The translations under genes and the position numbers were made by a program. This document shows, piece after piece, positions 43,193 through 51,463 of a stretch of 64,000 bases of DNA. The DNA is taken from contig NZ_JACDUR010000004.1 of assembly GCF_013761175.1 (NCBI RefSeq), positions 310,001-374,000 of the forward strand, in the 5' to 3' direction. This stretch comes from Nonomuraea soli (GTDB lineage Bacteria; Actinomycetota; Actinomycetes; Streptosporangiales; Streptosporangiaceae). Every line of letters starts with the position of its first letter. Within the stretch, counting starts at the first letter, position 1. Under the pieces are notes generated by a model, which had not been told where the DNA came from, made no database searches, and saw only the letters and a program-made list of their open reading frames with translations.

Positions 43193-43642
43193 ATGACCAC
43201 CACTGTTATCGCCCCCGTGGAGGGGTCGGCTGTGGGCTTGGCGGCGGTGCCGGATCCGGTGTTCTCCGCTGGCATGGTCGGTCCGGGAACGGCTATCGAC
43301 CCGATTCGGGGACCGGGTAAAGCGGTCGCTCCCATCGCCGGAAAAATCATGAAGTTGCATCCGCACGCCTACGTCATCGTGGGGGACGACGGCAAGGGCG
43401 TGCTGGTCCATCTAGGCATCGACACGGTCCAGCTCAAGGGCGAGGGCTTCCAGCTGCTCGCCGCGGAGGGCGACCGGGTCAGCGCGGGCCAGCCCGTCGT
43501 GGCCTGGGATCCCGCGGCGATCGAGGCGGGCGGGCGTTCGCCCGTCTGCCCGGTCGTGGCGCTCGACGCGCCCATCGAGTCAGTGACGGGGGTCGCTCTG
43601 GGAATGGTTCACGTAGGTGATGAACTGTTCCAGTTGGGATGA
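43193..43642 (+). CDS. crr: PTS EIIA component (Crr-like)
   Basis: 149 residues, starting 4 bp after EIIB. Glucose-type EIIA: 'VFSAGMVGPGTAIDP', 'PIAGKIMKLHPHAYVIVG', and the phospho-His in 'GVLVHLGIDTVQLKGEGF'. It transfers phosphate from HPr to EIIB. In streptomycetes the free EIIA (Crr) also influences carbon regulation. Part of the deaminase-EIIB-EIIA-HPr-EI operon. Confidence 0.95.
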   Translation: MTTTVIAPVEGSAVGLAAVPDPVFSAGMVGPGTAIDPIRGPGKAVAPIAGKIMKLHPHAYVIVGDDGKGVLVHLGIDTVQLKGEGFQLLAAEGDRVSAGQPVVAWDPAAIEAGGRSPVCPVVALDAPIESVTGVALGMVHVGDELFQLG

Positions 43643-43666
43643 TCTGACGGAAAGGATGGTGCACAG

Positions 43667-43915
43667 ATGGCTGAGCGCAAGGTGACCGTGGTGGCCGAGG
43701 TGGGACTGCACGCGAGGCCCGCCGCGACCTTCGTCCAGGCCGCCGCCAAGGCGGAGGGCGAGGTGACGATCGCCAAGCCGGGCAAGGACCCGGTCAACGC
43801 CAAGAGCATCCTGGCGGTGATGGGGCTCGACGTGCGGCAGGGCGAGGAGGTCGTGATCGCCGGCGACGACGAGATGTTGCTCGACGAGCTCGCGGCCATA
43901 GCGTCGGCGCCATGA
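43667..43915 (+). CDS. ptsH: Phosphocarrier protein HPr
   Basis: 82 residues. The active-site His is in 'AEVGLHARPAATFV', and the region around the regulatory Ser of low-GC bacteria is 'VNAKSILAVMGLDV'. HPr carries phosphate from EI to all EIIA proteins. Its stop overlaps the ATG of ptsI (ATGA). Having ptsH and ptsI next to sugar-specific components means the whole GlcNAc PTS comes from one locus, possibly all under DasR. Confidence 0.96.
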   Translation: MAERKVTVVAEVGLHARPAATFVQAAAKAEGEVTIAKPGKDPVNAKSILAVMGLDVRQGEEVVIAGDDEMLLDELAAIASAP

Positions 43916-45585
43916 GACTCCAGGGAGTCGGTGTCAGCACCGGGGTCGGGTACGGCCCTGCCTACGTGATCAGTGACGCGATTCCCGAACCCCCCGCCGG
44001 TGAGCGCCACGACGGAGACGCCGAGGCGGAGCAGGACCGGGCCGCCCAGGCCGTGGAGCGCGTGGCCGAGGATCTCGAGCTACGCGGCTCCAAGGCCGGC
44101 GGCCAGGCCCGCGACGTCCTCGGCGCGCTGGCCATGATGGCGCGCGATCCCGGCCTGGCCGTCGAGATCAAGGATCTCGTGGCCACCGGCCTGTCGGCGC
44201 CGCGAGCCATCTTCGAGGCCTTCCAGAAGTACCGCGACCTGCTCGCGGCGGCCGGCGGCTACCTGGGCGAGCGGGCCGCCGACCTCGACGACATCCGCGA
44301 CCGCGCCGTCGCCGTGCTCACCGGGCGGCGCATGCCGGGCGTGCCCGCGGAACCGGCCGACGGCGCCCGGCCGTACGTGCTCGTCGCCCGCGACCTGGCG
44401 CCCGCCGACACCGCGCTGCTCACCCCGGCGATCGTGGCCGCGTTCGTCACCGAGGACGGCGGGCCGACCAGCCACACCGCCATCCTCGCCCGCGCGATGG
44501 GCGTCCCGGCCGTGGTCGCCTGCCACGACGCGCTCTCGCTCACCGGGGACCTGCTCGTCGACGGCGGCTCCGGCCTGGTGGTCCAGGAACCCGCGAGCGA
44601 CGAGGTCTCCTCGGTACGGCAGGCGGACGCCTCACGCCGCGCCCTCCTGGAGGCCGCGACCGGCCCGGGGCGCACCGCCGACGGGCATCCCGTGCCGCTG
44701 CTGGCCAACGTGGGCGGCCCCGCCGACCTGGAGCTCGCCCTGCGCAACGGGGCGGAGGGCGTGGGCCTCTACCGCACCGAGTTCCTCTTCCTCGACCGCG
44801 CCGAGGCCCCGACCGCCGCCGAGCAGGCCGAGGCCTACCGCGCGGTCCTGGAGGCCTTCCCGGACGGCAAGGTCGTGGTGCGCACCCTCGACGCCGGGGC
44901 CGACAAGCCGCTGGCCTTCCTGCCGCCGCCGGGGGAGGAGCCCAATCCGGCGCTGGGGGTGCGCGGCCTGCGCATGTTCAGGATCTTCCCCGACATCATG
45001 TCCGGTCAGCTCGGCGCGCTCGCCGAGGCGGCTGCGGGCCTGACCGCCCAGGTCCAGGTCATGGCGCCCATGGTCGCCACCGCGCACGAGGCCGCCTGGT
45101 TCGCCGCCGCCTGCCGTACCGCCGGATTGCGTGAGGCCGGGGTGATGATCGAGGTGCCGGCCGCCGCGCTGCGCTCGGACGACCTCGCCGCCGAGGTGGA
45201 CTTCCTCTCCATCGGCACCAACGACCTGGCGCAGTACACCTTCGCCGCCGACCGGCAGCTGGGCACGCTCAGCAAGCTGCAGAACGCCTGGCAGCCCGCG
45301 CTGCTCGACATGATCGCCGCCGCGGTCGGCTCGCACGGCAAGCCCTGCGGCGTCTGCGGCGAGGCCGCCGCCGACCCGGCGATGGCCTGCGTGCTCGTCG
45401 GGCTGGGGGTGACGTCGTTGTCGATGGCGGCGCCCGCCCTGCCCGCCGTACGCGCGGCACTGGCCGGGCACACGCGCGAGCAGTGCCGTGCGGCGGCTCG
45501 CGCGGCACGGGCCGCCACCACGGCGGACCAGGCCCGCGAGGCGGCACGGGGGATGTTGCCGGGGCTCGGGGACCTGGGGCTGTAA
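43912..45585 (+). CDS. ptsI: Phosphoenolpyruvate-protein phosphotransferase (PTS EI)
   Basis: 557 residues. Phospho-His in 'TEDGGPTSHTAILARAMGVP', PEP-binding 'GLYRTEFLFLDR', 'SIGTNDLAQYTFAADR', and the catalytic Cys region 'HGKPCGVCGEAAADPAMACV'. It takes phosphate from PEP and hands it to HPr. The length is normal. Coupled to ptsH by ATGA and ending 5 bp before the converging stop of the hypothetical gene at 45590. Confidence 0.96.
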   Translation: MRLQGVGVSTGVGYGPAYVISDAIPEPPAGERHDGDAEAEQDRAAQAVERVAEDLELRGSKAGGQARDVLGALAMMARDPGLAVEIKDLVATGLSAPRAIFEAFQKYRDLLAAAGGYLGERAADLDDIRDRAVAVLTGRRMPGVPAEPADGARPYVLVARDLAPADTALLTPAIVAAFVTEDGGPTSHTAILARAMGVPAVVACHDALSLTGDLLVDGGSGLVVQEPASDEVSSVRQADASRRALLEAATGPGRTADGHPVPLLANVGGPADLELALRNGAEGVGLYRTEFLFLDRAEAPTAAEQAEAYRAVLEAFPDGKVVVRTLDAGADKPLAFLPPPGEEPNPALGVRGLRMFRIFPDIMSGQLGALAEAAAGLTAQVQVMAPMVATAHEAAWFAAACRTAGLREAGVMIEVPAAALRSDDLAAEVDFLSIGTNDLAQYTFAADRQLGTLSKLQNAWQPALLDMIAAAVGSHGKPCGVCGEAAADPAMACVLVGLGVTSLSMAAPALPAVRAALAGHTREQCRAAARAARAATTADQAREAARGMLPGLGDLGL

Positions 45586-45589
45586 GGGG

Positions 45590-47320
45590 TCAGCCGAAGG
45601 CGTTCTGCTGCTTGAGCGCCTCGCCCTCCATGGCGTCGAAGTACGCGCGGAAGTCGACGGCCACCTCCTCGGCCAGTTTCCTGTCCATGCCCTGGCCGAC
45701 GAGCAGGTCGGTGAACGCTGCGACGTAGCTGTCGCGCAGTCCCTCGGCGTACTGCTCGGGCGTGATGTCGTCGGGCTGGCCCGCCAGCCATTGCGCGAAC
45801 TTGTTGGCGCCCAGCTGCGCGGCCACCCCGGCCAGCGACGACAGGGCCGCATCACTGATCTTGGCGGTACCAAGGCCGGTGAAGAAGCCCAGGTAGAGCT
45901 CGCGCTCCTGCTTCGACGAGTCTTCGCGGCGCAGGTTGTCGCCCTGCGCGGAGTAGATGGCGCCCATGACGATGCCCAGGGGCCCGAGGGCGGCGACCAT
46001 CTCGTCGTTGAGCGCCGGGTCCGCCGCCATCTTCTCGTAGTCGCCGCCGTGCTCGGCGAGCAGCGTCTCGAACCCGCTTCCCGCCATCAGCTCGGCGACC
46101 TGCCGTGCGAGGGCGTCGGACGACGACTTGTGCACGATCGCGCCCCCGAGGAAGTCCTGCACCATCTCGGGCGTCACTCCCGCCGGCAGGAGCGGCTCCC
46201 TGGCCGGCGGCAGGTCGAGGCCGGGCACGCCGTCGACGTAGGAGGCGGCCATCAGGTGACCGGCGTTCTCCAGATACGGCAGGAACGCCGTGGTCAGCGC
46301 GAGCGACAACGCTTCGTCTCCGGCCATGGCGTCGACGAAGTAGTCCTGCGAGCCCAGCCGCAGCACGTTGCTCCAGGCCCGGTCGAGGGTCTCGGGGTTG
46401 GAGGTGGTCTGGTCCAGCGCGCCGGGCAGCGAGGCGGCCAGGGCCTTGCGATACTCGGGGTCGGCCAGCATGCGGGGGTCGAGCAGCAGGTTCGCGGTCG
46501 CCGGGTCGGCCAGCAGCTCCTGCAGCAGCTCCGGGTGATGGCCCAGGGCCGTCATCGTGAGCGAGGTGTTGTAGTCGGTGACGCCCACGGCCAGGCCGAA
46601 CGTCTGGGTGAGGACGGGCACCGCCGCGCGGACGAAGTCCTCTGGCATCCGGGTCGAGACCAGCAGCACCGCCATGGCGTCCAGGCCGAGGCGGTCCAGG
46701 AGGTGGGCGCGCAGCTCGGGGTCGTCGGCGGCCGCGATGGCGTCCATGAGCGGCTGGAACCTCTCCTGGAAGTAGGCCAGCTGCTCGGGGCTGAGCCCGA
46801 GGTGCGAGCCGGGGCCGTACGCCTCGGTGGCCTTGTTGAGCAGGGCCACGACGTTCTCCTTGCCGAAGGCGCGCAGGAAGGCCGCGGCGTACTCCGGATC
46901 CTTCAGCTCGTCCTGGTGCGCGGCCAGCCACTCCTCGACCGCCCGCCAGTCGCCGTCGCGTTCTGCCTTGGCCCACAGCTCCTTGAACTCCGCGCCGTCG
47001 GCCGCGCCCTGCTCGGCGGCCTTCTTCGCGCTCTCGAACCGGGTGCTGCCGTAGACGGTCTCGCCGTCGACCGTGGCGTCGGGGGCCGAGGTGATCACCT
47101 TGACGCGCCACGTCAGCTCGCGGGCCGACTCCTCCAGGAAGGCGCGATACCTCTGATAGACGGTGAAGGACGCCTGCGCCTCCAGGACGGCGTCCGACTG
47201 GGCGACGCACAGGGCGTGCTTGAGATCGGCCAGGAAGCCGTCGGAGATCGCGTTCCTGGCACTGTCCATGGCGGCCACCAGCTCGCGGGCGCCCTCCGGG
47301 TGGATGCCGACGTAGCTCAT
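45590..47320 (-). CDS. Large mostly helical protein paired with a WXG-like small protein
   Basis: 576 residues from the ATG at 47320, which overlaps the stop of the upstream small gene (ATGA). It starts 'MSYVGIHPEGARELVAAMDS' and is predicted to be mostly alpha-helical with no signal peptide or clear membrane segment. The N-terminal 100 residues resemble a WXG100/LXG-like helical hairpin; the rest ('GLSPEQLAYFQERFQPLMDA', 'AEEVAVDFRAYFDAMEGEAL') matches no family I know. The pairing suggests a type VII secretion substrate or its partner. No EccC or other secretion machinery lies in this window. Confidence 0.6.
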   Translation of the reverse strand: MSYVGIHPEGARELVAAMDSARNAISDGFLADLKHALCVAQSDAVLEAQASFTVYQRYRAFLEESARELTWRVKVITSAPDATVDGETVYGSTRFESAKKAAEQGAADGAEFKELWAKAERDGDWRAVEEWLAAHQDELKDPEYAAAFLRAFGKENVVALLNKATEAYGPGSHLGLSPEQLAYFQERFQPLMDAIAAADDPELRAHLLDRLGLDAMAVLLVSTRMPEDFVRAAVPVLTQTFGLAVGVTDYNTSLTMTALGHHPELLQELLADPATANLLLDPRMLADPEYRKALAASLPGALDQTTSNPETLDRAWSNVLRLGSQDYFVDAMAGDEALSLALTTAFLPYLENAGHLMAASYVDGVPGLDLPPAREPLLPAGVTPEMVQDFLGGAIVHKSSSDALARQVAELMAGSGFETLLAEHGGDYEKMAADPALNDEMVAALGPLGIVMGAIYSAQGDNLRREDSSKQERELYLGFFTGLGTAKISDAALSSLAGVAAQLGANKFAQWLAGQPDDITPEQYAEGLRDSYVAAFTDLLVGQGMDRKLAEEVAVDFRAYFDAMEGEALKQQNAFG

Positions 47321-47652
47321 CGGTTGCGGTTCTCCTCGAGCTTGTCCGCCGACCGGCGCAGGTTGCCCGCGGTGTCGAGGTAGGGGTTGCGGTAGCCGGG
47401 GATCTTCTTGGCGAACGCGGGATCGCCCAGCAGGGCCCGGTGGAACGGCTCGGAGGCCGGTCCGGACCAGACCGGCTCGCCGTCCCGTTCGAGTTTGGCG
47501 GCCACGTCCTTGGTGAAGGAGGCCACGGTGCCCGCCCACTCGTCGAACCTGCGCGCCGCGATCCGCTTGGCGGACGCCTCGTCCGCGGAGGAGTTGAACG
47601 TCAGCGGCGGGAAGGCGCTTCCGCCGCCTCCCGCGCTGTCCTCGTATGCCAT
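47317..47652 (-). CDS. Small WXG100-like protein
   Basis: 111 residues. A Gly/Ser-rich, flexible N-terminus is followed by two helical segments around 'GEPVWSGPASEPF', where WSG fits the W-x-G turn of ESAT-6/CFP-10-type proteins, and 'AGNLRRSADKLEEN' in the second helix. It is the first gene of a pair with the 576-residue protein (ATGA overlap). WXG100 proteins usually form dimers exported by type VII systems. The assignment rests on size, the turn motif and the operon, so it is moderate. Confidence 0.6.
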   Translation of the reverse strand: MAYEDSAGGGGSAFPPLTFNSSADEASAKRIAARRFDEWAGTVASFTKDVAAKLERDGEPVWSGPASEPFHRALLGDPAFAKKIPGYRNPYLDTAGNLRRSADKLEENRNR

Positions 47653-47752
47653 GCCGTGGGACGCTAAGGCGGGCCGATATGGTTTCGCTTTTGCGTGGCT
47701 ATTGGCCCCAGGTGCGGTCCGTGCACGTCGTCACCTGGATACGGTGGGTGTC

Positions 47753-48997
47753 ATGGTTCGAGGCATCCGCACGGCACGGCTCCTGGCGATCGCGACCGTG
47801 ATGACGGCCTGCGCGGCCACGGCCCCCGCCCAGTCGCCGCCGACCGCGGCCAACGTCGTCAGCCCGCGGCCCTCCGCCGCTCCGGCGACCTCCGCGGCCT
47901 CGGATCCGGTCAAGCGGGTGCTGGCCGGGATGAGTGTCGAGGAGAAGGTCGGCCAGCTGCTCATGCCGGTGCTGCCGGGCACCGCCGCCGATGCCAGAAC
48001 GATCAGGAAGTACCACCTCGGCGGCGTGATCCTCTTCCCCGACAACATCAAGACCGTCCCGCAGGTGGTGGCACTGACCAACGGCCTGCAGGCGGCGGGC
48101 AAGGTGCCGATGCTGATCGGCACCGACCAGGAGAACGGCATCGTGTCGCGGGTCGGCGCGCTGATGACGAAGTTCCCCGGCGCCTCGGTGATCGGCGACA
48201 CCGGCGACCCCGCGCTCTCCCGCGCCGTGGCCGAGGCCACCGGCGAGGAGCTGCGCGCGCTGGGCGTCAACCTCGACTTCGCGCCCGTCGCCGACGTCAA
48301 CGTCAACCCGCGCAACCCGGTCATCGGCCGGCGCGCCTACGGCGACGACCCGGCCAAGGTCTCCACGATGGTGGCCGCGGCCGTCAAGGGTTTCGCCGAC
48401 TCGGGTGTGGCCGCCACAGCCAAGCACTTTCCCGGCCACGGCGACACGACCACCGACAGCCACACCGGGCTCCCGGTCATCAAGCACACGCGTAAGCAGT
48501 GGGAGAAGCTCGACGCCCCGCCCTTCAAGGCGGCGATCGCGGCGGGCGTCGACGCCATCATGACGGCCCACATCGTCATCCCCTCCCTCGACCCCTCCGG
48601 CGATCCGGCCACGCTCTCCAAGCCGGTGCTGACCGGGCTGCTGCGCGGCAAGCTGGGGTTCAAGGGCGTCATCAGCACCGACGCGCTCAACATGGAAGGC
48701 GTGCGCACCAAGTACGGCGACGGCGAGGTGGCCGTGCGGGCCGTGCTGGCGGGGGCTGACCTGCTGCTCATGCCGCCCAGCCTCGACAAGGCGTACGGCT
48801 CGGTGCTGGCGGCGGTGAAGTCGGGGCGCATCTCGCAGCAGCGGCTCGACGAGTCGGTGACGCGGCTGCTGCAGCTGCGCCAGAAGCTGGGGATCCTGCG
48901 CAAGGCCCCGGAAGCCTCGGTGGCGCGGGCGCAGGAGGTGCTGCGGTCGGCCGAGCACCGCAGGCTGGCCGCCAAGGTGGTGCGGGCCGGCCGTTAG
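47753..48997 (+). CDS. Beta-N-acetylhexosaminidase-like GH3 lipoprotein (NagZ type)
   Basis: 414 residues from the ATG at 47753. Lipoprotein signal with lipobox-like 'VMTAC' (Cys about 20). A GH3 catalytic barrel follows: 'RKYHLGGVILFPDNIKTVPQ', 'MLIGTDQENGIVSRVG', the NagZ-type loop 'AKHFPGHGDTTTDSHTGLPV', which carries the catalytic His-Asp dyad, and the nucleophile Asp in 'GVISTDALNMEGV'. It would release GlcNAc from chitin or cell-wall fragments at the cell surface, supplying the PTS. The C-terminal GH3 domain is absent, as in single-domain NagZ. Its stop overlaps that of the converging serpin gene. Confidence 0.9.
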   Translation: MVRGIRTARLLAIATVMTACAATAPAQSPPTAANVVSPRPSAAPATSAASDPVKRVLAGMSVEEKVGQLLMPVLPGTAADARTIRKYHLGGVILFPDNIKTVPQVVALTNGLQAAGKVPMLIGTDQENGIVSRVGALMTKFPGASVIGDTGDPALSRAVAEATGEELRALGVNLDFAPVADVNVNPRNPVIGRRAYGDDPAKVSTMVAAAVKGFADSGVAATAKHFPGHGDTTTDSHTGLPVIKHTRKQWEKLDAPPFKAAIAAGVDAIMTAHIVIPSLDPSGDPATLSKPVLTGLLRGKLGFKGVISTDALNMEGVRTKYGDGEVAVRAVLAGADLLLMPPSLDKAYGSVLAAVKSGRISQQRLDESVTRLLQLRQKLGILRKAPEASVARAQEVLRSAEHRRLAAKVVRAGR

Positions 48998-50244
48998 GGA
49001 GCGGCCACGTGCCCCAGGAAGAGCGGGGTGCGCGTCGGCAGGTGGACGATCACGAAGGCGAACGGGTGGTCGGCACGGACCACCGCCTCCGCCTGCGGTC
49101 CGGCCGACGCGGGGAAGGCCATGCCGGTGACCGCCGCGGCCTCGGTGCCCTGCTCGTCGACGGTGATGGTCGCCCGGTGGATCGCCGCGCCGAGGAAGAG
49201 GCCGTCGGCGATGCCGGAGAAGTCGTTGCTCTTCAGCGGGATCCGCTCGCGCAGGTCGATCGAGGTGCCGAAGTCCCACTTGGGCATCGCAAGGTCCACC
49301 GGCAGCTCCTTGAGCGAGCTGCCGACCTGCCGCAACGTCTGCGGTGACAGCAGGCCCGCCGGAGCGGTGCCCGCGGGCGGGACGAGGACCCACATGGCCA
49401 GCTCGCTCTCGGCGTAGCGCAGCTCGACGGCCTGCCAGCCCTCACCCTCGGCGTAGCGCAGGGGCGTCTTGTGGCGCATCAGCGTGGTCTGGACCGTCGT
49501 GCCGTCCCCGCGGGTGAAGGCGGCCTGCTCCGGCGGCTCCTTGCCGAACGGCTGGTCCCAGTCGGCCCTCAGGTAGACGGCGTTGGTGATCACGGCCTTG
49601 GTGTCGGGGTCGAGCCGGTCGAAGACCTTCTTGATGCGCCCGGCCGTCTGCTCGTCGGCCCAGGCGTCGATCACCTTGGTGGCGTCGCCGCGGAAGTCGA
49701 CCTCGCGCACGCCGGTGCCGTACTGCGCGGCCAGGGTGTGCAGGAAGGGCTGTTTCGGCGTGAAGCCGCGCTGGGTGAACAGGCCGTTGGCGATGGCGAC
49801 CACCGGGGGCTCGCGCCGCTGCTCGTTCTCCTCCCGCTCCCGAGCGGGTGGCGGCGGGCCGTACGTCGTGACGATCTGGCTGGTGAGCAGGTTGAACGCG
49901 GTGTGCGGGCCTTCGGCGGGGAAGCCGAAGAGGGCGTCGAGCTCGGTGCCCGTCGCCGGGGCCGCGCCCGCCCTGGCCATGCCGTAGGCGTAGGCGATGC
50001 TCAGCGGGGAGATCACGTGGTTCTCGGCGGGGCGGGCGGTCCTGCCGTACAGCTCGCAGGCGAAGGCGGTCAGGCCGCGCACGGTCTCCTCGACCGGCGC
50101 CTCGCGGACGGTCTCGCGTTCCACTCCCACCGCGGTGATCACGTCGGCGTCTCCCGTGGATCCGCAGGCCGCCACGAACACCAGCAGCCCGGCCAGTAGT
50201 CTGCGCACACCTCTAGGACGGCGCGGCGGATCTCCTGGGTTCAT
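48994..50244 (-). CDS. Serpin-family lipoprotein (serine protease inhibitor)
   Basis: 416 residues. Lipobox 'VFVAACGS' (Cys about 27). Serpin core: 'NHVISPLSIAYAYGMARAGA', 'VIDAWADEQTAGRIKKVF', 'KAVITNAVYLRADWDQPF' and 'HPFAFVIVHLPTRTPLFLGH'. The reactive-loop hinge 'VDEQGTEAAAVTG' has Gly and Thr at P15/P14 and small residues P12-P10, as needed for an inhibitory serpin. It would trap serine proteases at the cell surface, perhaps its own secreted protease (38329). An insert 'PPPPAREREENEQRREPP' is unusual. The start ATG at 50244 is 15 bp from the divergent HAD gene. Confidence 0.88.
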   Translation of the reverse strand: MNPGDPPRRPRGVRRLLAGLLVFVAACGSTGDADVITAVGVERETVREAPVEETVRGLTAFACELYGRTARPAENHVISPLSIAYAYGMARAGAAPATGTELDALFGFPAEGPHTAFNLLTSQIVTTYGPPPPAREREENEQRREPPVVAIANGLFTQRGFTPKQPFLHTLAAQYGTGVREVDFRGDATKVIDAWADEQTAGRIKKVFDRLDPDTKAVITNAVYLRADWDQPFGKEPPEQAAFTRGDGTTVQTTLMRHKTPLRYAEGEGWQAVELRYAESELAMWVLVPPAGTAPAGLLSPQTLRQVGSSLKELPVDLAMPKWDFGTSIDLRERIPLKSNDFSGIADGLFLGAAIHRATITVDEQGTEAAAVTGMAFPASAGPQAEAVVRADHPFAFVIVHLPTRTPLFLGHVAAP

Positions 50245-50246
50245 CT

Positions 50247-50259
50247 AGAATCTAATTCT
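50247..50259. promoter_or_regulatory. Compact divergent promoter between serpin and HAD genes
   Basis: Only 15 bp separate the two divergent start codons. The perfect inverted repeat AGAAT-CTA-ATTCT fills 50247-50259. TAGAAT (50246-50251) makes a good -10 for the rightward gene and puts its transcription start on the GTG at 50260, that is, a leaderless mRNA. The leftward gene must use an overlapping element. Confidence 0.5.
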
Positions 50260-50895
50260 GTGATCAAAGGTGTACTTATCGACTGGGGTGGGGTGCTGAC
50301 CGGCTCGATGGGCGAGTCGATCATGCACTGGATCGAGACCGACCGCATCGACCACGACCATTACCGCGAGGTCATGCGCGACCTCGTGGCGGAGGCCTAC
50401 TCGCGCGACACCGCCGACAACCTGATCCACGCGCTGGAGAGGGGCGAGATCCCGCCCGCCGACTTCGAGGAGCGGCTGGCCGTCCAGCTGCGCACCCTCG
50501 ACGGCGTGCCGCCGGTGGCCGCCGGCCTGATGAGCCGCATGTTCGCGGGCTTCGCGCGCGACGAGGCCATGTACGGCATGCTGCGCGAGGTGCGCAAGCA
50601 CGGCGTCAAGACGTGCCTGCTCTCCAACTCGTGGGGCAACTCCTACCCTCGCGAGGGCTGGGACGAGCTCTTCGACGCGATCGTGATCTCCGGCGAGGTC
50701 GGCATGCGCAAGCCGGAGCCGCGCATCTTCCACCACGCGCTCGACCTGATCGGGCTGCGCCCGGACGAGTGCGCGTTCATCGACGACATCGAGGCCAACA
50801 TCGCCGCCGCCGAGGCGCTCGGCATCAACGGCATCCTGCACAAGGACGCCGCCACCACCATCGCGGAGCTGGAGCGGCTGTTGCGCTCGCCCTGA
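50260..50895 (+). CDS. HAD-superfamily hydrolase (epoxide-hydrolase-N-terminal-like phosphatase)
   Basis: 211 residues. HAD motif I is 'VLIDWGGVLTG' (nucleophile Asp kept, second Asp replaced by Gly, as in the group related to the N-terminal phosphatase of epoxide hydrolase). Motif II is 'TCLLSNSWGN', motif III the Lys of 'VGMRKPEPRIFHHAL', and motif IV 'DECAFIDDIEANIAAAEALG'. Probably a phosphatase on a small substrate. GTG start at 50260, apparently leaderless. Confidence 0.85.
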   Translation: MIKGVLIDWGGVLTGSMGESIMHWIETDRIDHDHYREVMRDLVAEAYSRDTADNLIHALERGEIPPADFEERLAVQLRTLDGVPPVAAGLMSRMFAGFARDEAMYGMLREVRKHGVKTCLLSNSWGNSYPREGWDELFDAIVISGEVGMRKPEPRIFHHALDLIGLRPDECAFIDDIEANIAAAEALGINGILHKDAATTIAELERLLRSP

Positions 50896-50941
50896 GCCGG
50901 TCCCGGCTTCGCACGTCACCCTCGCTGGCATGATTGACCTC

Positions 50942-51463
50942 ATGCGTGTCTATCTGCCGTGCACCATCCCGGCCCTGGCCCGAGCGGCCGAGACCGGGGA
51001 GGTCGGTCCAGCTCCTCTCACGGGCTTCGCCGTGACGCCCTCGCTCACCGAGTGGTACGCCTCGGGCGACACCGAGGAGCTGGAGTACGTCGCCCTGACC
51101 GAGGCGGCCCGCGCCTCGCTGCGCATGCTCGCCGCCGACCGGGCCGACGGCGTCGTCGCGCCCGGGCGGCGCGTCGTGATCGCCGCCGACGTGCCCGACG
51201 ACATCGTCGTGGCGGGAGCGGCGCTGGAGGAGCGGGCCAGGGTACGGCTGCGCGAGGCGGTGCCGATGGCCAAGGTCGCCGCCGTGCACGTCGACGACCG
51301 CTTCGCCGCACGCGACATCGAGGAGGCGGTCGTCGCTCTTCCCGCCGCCGACCAGGGCGACGACGACGCCAAGTTCACCGTCGACGGCGCCGAGGCGCAC
51401 GAGCTCCTGTGGTACGCGACGCAGGAGATACCTGACATCCTCGAAGATGTAAGGCATGACTGA
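50942..51463 (+). CDS. DUF6912 family protein
   Basis: 173 residues from the ATG at 50942. Begins 'MRVYLPCTIPALARAAETGE', then 'AVTPSLTEWYASGDTEELEY', with 'HELLWYATQEI' near the end; this matches an actinobacterial family of unknown function that is often next to HAD genes. Soluble, acidic, no signal peptide. Its end overlaps the next gene by 8 bp, so the two are co-translated. No biochemical role is known to me. Confidence 0.8.
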   Translation: MRVYLPCTIPALARAAETGEVGPAPLTGFAVTPSLTEWYASGDTEELEYVALTEAARASLRMLAADRADGVVAPGRRVVIAADVPDDIVVAGAALEERARVRLREAVPMAKVAAVHVDDRFAARDIEEAVVALPAADQGDDDAKFTVDGAEAHELLWYATQEIPDILEDVRHD

